Below are positions 6,263 to 9,445 of a stretch of DNA of 9,445 bases, in pieces. The translations under genes were made by a program, and so were the position numbers. The stretch is from contig JAOAJQ010000038.1 of NCBI GenBank assembly GCA_026414125.1, forward strand, positions 1 to 9,445, read 5' to 3'. Under the pieces are notes generated by a model. That model was not told where the DNA came from. It searched no databases and saw only the letters and a program-made list of their open reading frames with translations. Source of the stretch: Thermoproteota archaeon (lineage in GTDB: Archaea > Thermoproteota > EX4484-205 > JAAOZP01). Within the stretch, counting starts at the first letter, position 1. Each line of letters opens with the position of its first letter.

Positions 6263-6930
6263 TCTTTCAACTTGTAGACTAGGCGTCGTCCCCTCCTTTG
6301 CCGCATGCTCGCCGCTTGGACTCGGGCCCGTGTATCTACAAAAGTCTCTAAATCCGGATAAAGTATATATTTTAGAGTAGTGTCCTACTATCAGGATGTA
6401 TTAGTGAGGTTTGATAGTTGTAAAGAGTGGTATTGTTTCGGTTCAAGTCTTTGTCAGGTTATTTATTTAAAATATTCCTCGTAGCCCAGTATCAGAAAAG
6501 GGTCTCATTACACTGAGATAACTTATCAAAGGTCTTTCTGCAGGCTTAAACCATATTGCCAGATTGAGAACAGAGAGGATGTTGGCTCAAACCTCATCCT
6601 TAAGCAGGAAGCCTATCGCTAACATTGGTTTTCACAGGTTTAATACCTGAAATAGATGTTGCTGATTGAGAGTCGTGGTTTCGGAGACATAGTGTCGTAT
6701 TGCCTGGATCTTCGTCCCTCTCTGACAGATCCTACTAAACGACGAGTTCTTTAGATATCAAGCAAAAGCTTAACTATTTCTTAGTCTTCAAGGGCTAGTT
6801 TAAAAACATATGTGCATTATTTCAGCATCATCATCCTACCTTAATCCGGTGAAGGAGCAAATAATTTAGACCTAAATAATTCAACTATTATACGGCGGCC
6901 GGGAGCATCGTTAAAATTTGACTTGTTTGG
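6263..6930. other. About 670 bp without an intact gene; probably decayed sequence
   Basis: No frame on either strand stays open for more than about 45 codons here, in contrast to the dense coding on both sides. On the minus strand three short open stretches follow each other, about 6616-6760 (frame shifting), 6466-6580 and 6250-6395, as if a gene had been broken by indels and stops. On the plus strand a short piece at about 6819-6862 reads ISASSSYLNPVKEQI, which faintly resembles the 'YSPxLNPIE' block of IS630-type transposases. I cannot identify the source. A TATA-like box (AAGTATATATTTTA, 6361-6374) and a GC-rich island at 6281-6334 also lie here. It is best treated as an eroded gene or insertion-sequence relic, or as non-coding spacer. 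Confidence 0.4.
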
Positions 6931-6935
6931 ACCAA

Positions 6936-6946
6936 CTTTTTAAGTT
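6936..6946 (+). promoter_or_regulatory. Possible TATA box of the MFS transporter gene
   Basis: CTTTTTAAGTT lies about 50 bp before the TTG at 6991. A start about 25 bp downstream would leave a leader of about 25 nt that contains the GGAG ribosome binding site at 6983-6986. An alternative A/T box sits at 6911-6919. Confidence 0.35.
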
Positions 6947-6990
6947 AACAGGTAAAGTTCAAATATGTCGGGGGAATCGGTTGGAGAAAG

Positions 6991-8163
6991 TTGAAACCGC
7001 GATCGAACCATGCATTGTTAACAATATCCTTAATCGGCGGGCTGGTGTGGGCTTCATTCGCACCACTATCCCTTTTATTTGGCGTCTATCTACGGTTCAG
7101 AGGGCTATCCTATGCTTCTATCGGCCTGCTTATGACCACCTCGAGCTTTCTCTCCCCGTTCCTCCAACCAATGTTTGGAGCTATTGCTGATAAGTATCGG
7201 AACAGGAAAGCAATAGTCTCCATATCCCTCCTTCTCAGAAGTTTAGCCTACCTGCTGCTGATGCTGTCTACAGATGTTGTAAGCATGGCAATATGTTATG
7301 TTGCCGCTGGGTTGTTTCTAACAGGATTCATGCCGCTTGCCCAATCCATGGTTGCAGATCTTTCTGAAGGCAATAGGCTTGGTGTTTATATGGGAAGATA
7401 CAGATTGTTCGGATCCATAGGTTGGGCAGCTGCTTGCATTCTTACTGGTTTACTTGCCAGAAGCAGCCTGTGGAACATTTTTCCACTTGCCCTAGCGTTT
7501 TCCACCGTGTCATTTCTGGTAAGTTTGTTTCTGCCAAGTGTTGAGGGCACGGGTGAAAGTCCCCTCAGTAGTACTCAGCACAAAGGTGTCTCGTCTGTTA
7601 GGCTTACAGCTTGCTTCATTGCGAGCATCTTAATCTCAGGAGTAGGCATGGGGGCAACCTCTTCCTTCCTTACAATTTCGCTATCGCAGTTAGGCAGTGA
7701 TCCTTTTTTCACAAGTCTCGTGATCGCAATAGGGGCTCTTCTCGAGGTTCCAGCCATGTACTTAGGTGGTTGGCTATCCGACCGGATCGGAGGTCTCCCC
7801 GTCTTGGTTTTCGGGGAAGTAGGTCTCGGTATGATTTACTGGCTCTACGGAACCGTAGAGAACCTCTACAGCTATCTGCTGATTCAGAGTGTCCGAGGCG
7901 TTCTTTATGCTTTATACACGGTTTCAGGAATGTCGATTAGTTCAAGTCTTGGCGGAACCAGGAGAAGGGGGCTTTACGCAGGTTTTTACAATCTCTCGCT
8001 TCAACTCGGAACTGCCTTCGGCCCCTATTTAGGGGGCTTAGTCTCAGACTACCGTGGGCTATGGGCTATGTTCGTCCTGTCGTCAGCTTTCTCATGGGCC
8101 TCCGCAATACTTCTCACACCCTGGATGACAATTTTTCTTAAAAGAAAAACCCAAGCCTCTTAA
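6991..8163 (+). CDS. Major facilitator superfamily transporter, 12 helices (MFS_1-like)
   Basis: The product is a 390-residue inner-membrane carrier with about 12 hydrophobic helices in two six-helix halves, joined by a polar loop at about 183-204. The loop 2-3 signature appears as FGAIADKYRNRKA (62-74), and its repeat in the second half as GGWLSDRIGG (259-268). RYRLFGSIGWAAACILTG (136-153) resembles the R-x-x-GSIG block of the LacY/phenylpropionate-permease-like branch (MFS_1_like). The substrate cannot be read from the sequence; sugars, nucleosides and aromatic acids are all used by relatives, and drug efflux is also possible. TTG is chosen as start because GGAG lies 4 nt upstream and the encoded N-terminus leads directly into helix 1. 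The gene stands alone, after a gene-less stretch and convergent with the chaperonin gene. Confidence 0.88.
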   Translation: MKPRSNHALLTISLIGGLVWASFAPLSLLFGVYLRFRGLSYASIGLLMTTSSFLSPFLQPMFGAIADKYRNRKAIVSISLLLRSLAYLLLMLSTDVVSMAICYVAAGLFLTGFMPLAQSMVADLSEGNRLGVYMGRYRLFGSIGWAAACILTGLLARSSLWNIFPLALAFSTVSFLVSLFLPSVEGTGESPLSSTQHKGVSSVRLTACFIASILISGVGMGATSSFLTISLSQLGSDPFFTSLVIAIGALLEVPAMYLGGWLSDRIGGLPVLVFGEVGLGMIYWLYGTVENLYSYLLIQSVRGVLYALYTVSGMSISSSLGGTRRRGLYAGFYNLSLQLGTAFGPYLGGLVSDYRGLWAMFVLSSAFSWASAILLTPWMTIFLKRKTQAS

Positions 8164-8216
8164 AGTAAATCTTGGTTTTTAAAAACTACAGTTTGAAAGG
8201 CTGTTTTTAATAAGCC
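8164..8216. terminator. Bidirectional T-rich terminator between convergent genes
   Basis: The 53-bp gap between the MFS stop and the chaperonin stop carries T runs on the plus strand (GGTTTTTAAAAA, CTGTTTTTAAT). On the minus strand it has T runs (CTGTAGTTTTTAAAAA), with a short ACAG/CTGT inverted repeat between them. It can end both convergent transcripts. Confidence 0.5.
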
Positions 8217-9426
8217 TTAGCTTTTCTCCTCCGTCTTGGGTTTCACAGTCACTATTACTTCGTCGATGCCTATTATCGTCGTAGCCAGTTCCACGGCTGA
8301 AACAAGCCAGCTTTTAACGACAAGATAGGGGTCGATTACTTTTCCATCTAGATTTGCCACTTCTCTGCTGACAGCGTCTATCCCGTATCCTGTACCATCA
8401 TTAGAATGCTTACTGTTGAGCAGGGCCATCGTTGTTAAGGGCTTCATGCCAACGTTTGTGGCAAGGGTTCTTACAAGGGCCTCTACGCTTTCGGCAAAAG
8501 CCTCGTATATCAGCCTATCCTCCTCAGACTGGTTCTCCGCACTTCTTCTTAAAGCCCGTCCTATTTCAAGCAGTTCCGCCCCCCCGCCGACAACGCATCT
8601 CGGATCCTTATATAGGCTGAGGACTGCTGAGAGTGCATGCTTAAACTCTCTCTCATACTCTTTCAAAAGATCCTCGTTAACGCTTCTCAAAAGTACTGAA
8701 ACAGCCTTGGGCTCTCGGCAACCCTCTACGAAAACTATTTTCTCGTTTTCGAAAACCTCCTCCTTAACGATGTCTGCCCTGCCAAGCTTGTCCTCAGAGA
8801 TATCCTCCGGGTCTGAAACAATCTTACCATAGGTTGCTCTCTCAAGTCTCTCCATGTCGGATCTTTTAACTCGTCTCACCGCAGTGATACCGTTCTTGTA
8901 GAGGTATTGCTGTGCGAGCTCGTCTATGCCCTTCTGGCAGAAAACGACGTTGGCTCCAGACTTAACTATCCTGTCAACCCTTTCCCTTATCATTTCCTCC
9001 TCTTCCCTAATGAACCCGCGGAGCTCCTCAGTAGTCTTAACTTCTATTTCCGTCGATATTTCCGTCTTCTTAACTTCCAGAGCATAGTCTATCAGCGCAA
9101 TCCTAGCGTCTTTAACCGTTTTACTCATGTTTGGATGGACGACTTCCTTGTCAACTATAACGCCGTTTACAAGCCTAGAGTCTAAAACCTCATGTCCACG
9201 CTTCCTAACTATGCTTACCCAGTCTATGTCTGCGTAATACCCTCCGTCCCTTTTTTCAACAATCCTTTCAGCTGTGTTCAGGACGATTTCCGCGATCCTC
9301 CTCCTTTCCTCTGGAGACGAGAAGAAAGTGATTGCTGTTTCAGCAACTCTATTCAGAGTCTCCCTGTCTGAAAGGTCAACCGGCTTAGCGTCCTTCTCCA
9401 GTTTTTCAAGCGCCTCGGACAAAGCC
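8217..9426 (-). CDS. Thermosome (group II chaperonin) subunit, 5'-truncated, divergent
   Basis: About 402 C-terminal residues of a protein that is normally about 540-550 long; the start is cut by the contig end. Family blocks are clear: NGVIVDKEVVHP, a GANVVFCQKGIDELAQQYL apical segment, GITAVRRVKRSDMERL, and VVGGGAELLEIGRALR in the equatorial domain. In the cell it should form part of the double-ring ATP-driven folding chamber. Several positions normally conserved have changed. RGGTE is RSVNE, the catalytic Asp in HDAL is His (KHALSAV, codon 8637-8639), ATGA is ATYG, and NAGLDP is NVGMKP. The tail ends KPKTEEKS, without a Gly/Met-rich end. It looks like a specialised subunit that would work with a more standard partner. 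The N-terminal GDGT ATP site is outside the window. The apparent MCIRDR N-terminus comes from adapter sequence, not from the organism. Confidence 0.92.
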
Positions 9427-9445
9427 CTGTCTCTTATACACATCT
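9427..9445. other. Nextera/Tn5 mosaic-end adapter left on the contig end
   Basis: The final 19 bases are CTGTCTCTTATACACATCT, identical to the Tn5 transposase mosaic end used in tagmentation libraries. Read on the minus strand it translates as MCIRDR, a known artefact at the start of metagenomic proteins. These bases are not genomic. Confidence 0.97.

Noticed and set aside
6815..6840. Minus-strand GATGATGATGCTGA resembling C and D boxes of a C/D sRNA
   Set aside because: The C-like and D-like boxes are almost adjacent, with no room for a guide, and no C'/D' pair follows.
6892..6905. ACGGCGGCCGGGAG, similar to the start of archaeal 5S rRNA
   Set aside because: The following bases do not continue the 5S sequence or fold; it is a short chance match.
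6918..7190. 90-codon plus-strand open frame at the MFS start
   Set aside because: It overlaps the first helices and loop 2-3 motif of the transporter in another frame, and its product has no family features.
8416..8832. 138-codon plus-strand open frame opposite the thermosome gene
   Set aside because: It is Ser-rich translation antisense to conserved chaperonin motifs, with no ribosome binding site; a shadow of the real gene.
1..9445. CRISPR array, intact insertion sequence or other direct-repeat array
   Set aside because: No regularly spaced repeats, no intact transposase and no paired terminal repeats were seen in the window.

Overview
The window is archaeal, most likely from a thermophilic member of the Thermoproteota or a related uncultivated lineage. 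The evidence is a group II chaperonin (thermosome) subunit, an AK6/Fap7-type kinase, a FlaI-like secretion ATPase, a pilin with a class III (EppA/PibD-type) signal peptide, frequent TTG starts, TTTAAA-type TATA boxes, a leaderless-looking gene, and a tRNA gene without an encoded CCA. The exact lineage cannot be read from the sequence. The last 19 bases are a Nextera (Tn5 mosaic-end) adapter, so this is the end of a short-read, probably metagenomic, contig.

Region 1 (1-5552, plus strand) is one tightly overlapping operon. It holds the tail of an unrecognised gene, a 49-residue coiled-coil protein, a secretion/pilus-assembly ATPase, a membrane platform protein split into two half-size genes (TadB/TadC style), a 67-residue single-helix pilin precursor, and a membrane-anchored HerA/VirB4-like ATPase. 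Junctions are TTGA, ATGA, ATGA, TTGA and TAATG; the only gap (43 bp) precedes the pilin, where a possible internal promoter lies. The first components make a plausible minimal Tad/Epd-type pilus machine. The HerA-like DNA-pump ATPase is the unexpected member and suggests, by inference only, a pilus system coupled to DNA transfer, comparable in idea to the crenarchaeal Ced/Ted DNA-import systems but built on a type IV pilus chassis.

Region 2 (5473-6262) holds the AK6/Fap7 kinase on the minus strand, whose 3' end overlaps the HerA-like gene tail to tail by 80 bp. Divergent from it is a tRNA-Glu(CUC) gene with its own BRE/TATA and a T-rich terminator.

Region 3 (6263-6990) has no intact gene. 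It reads as an eroded sequence with short broken open stretches on both strands and one GC-rich island.

Region 4 (6991-9445) holds a 12-helix MFS transporter on the plus strand. Convergent with it, and separated by 53 bp of T-rich terminator sequence, is a 5'-truncated, divergent thermosome subunit in which the catalytic Asp of the 'HDAL' motif appears to be His. The adapter closes the contig.
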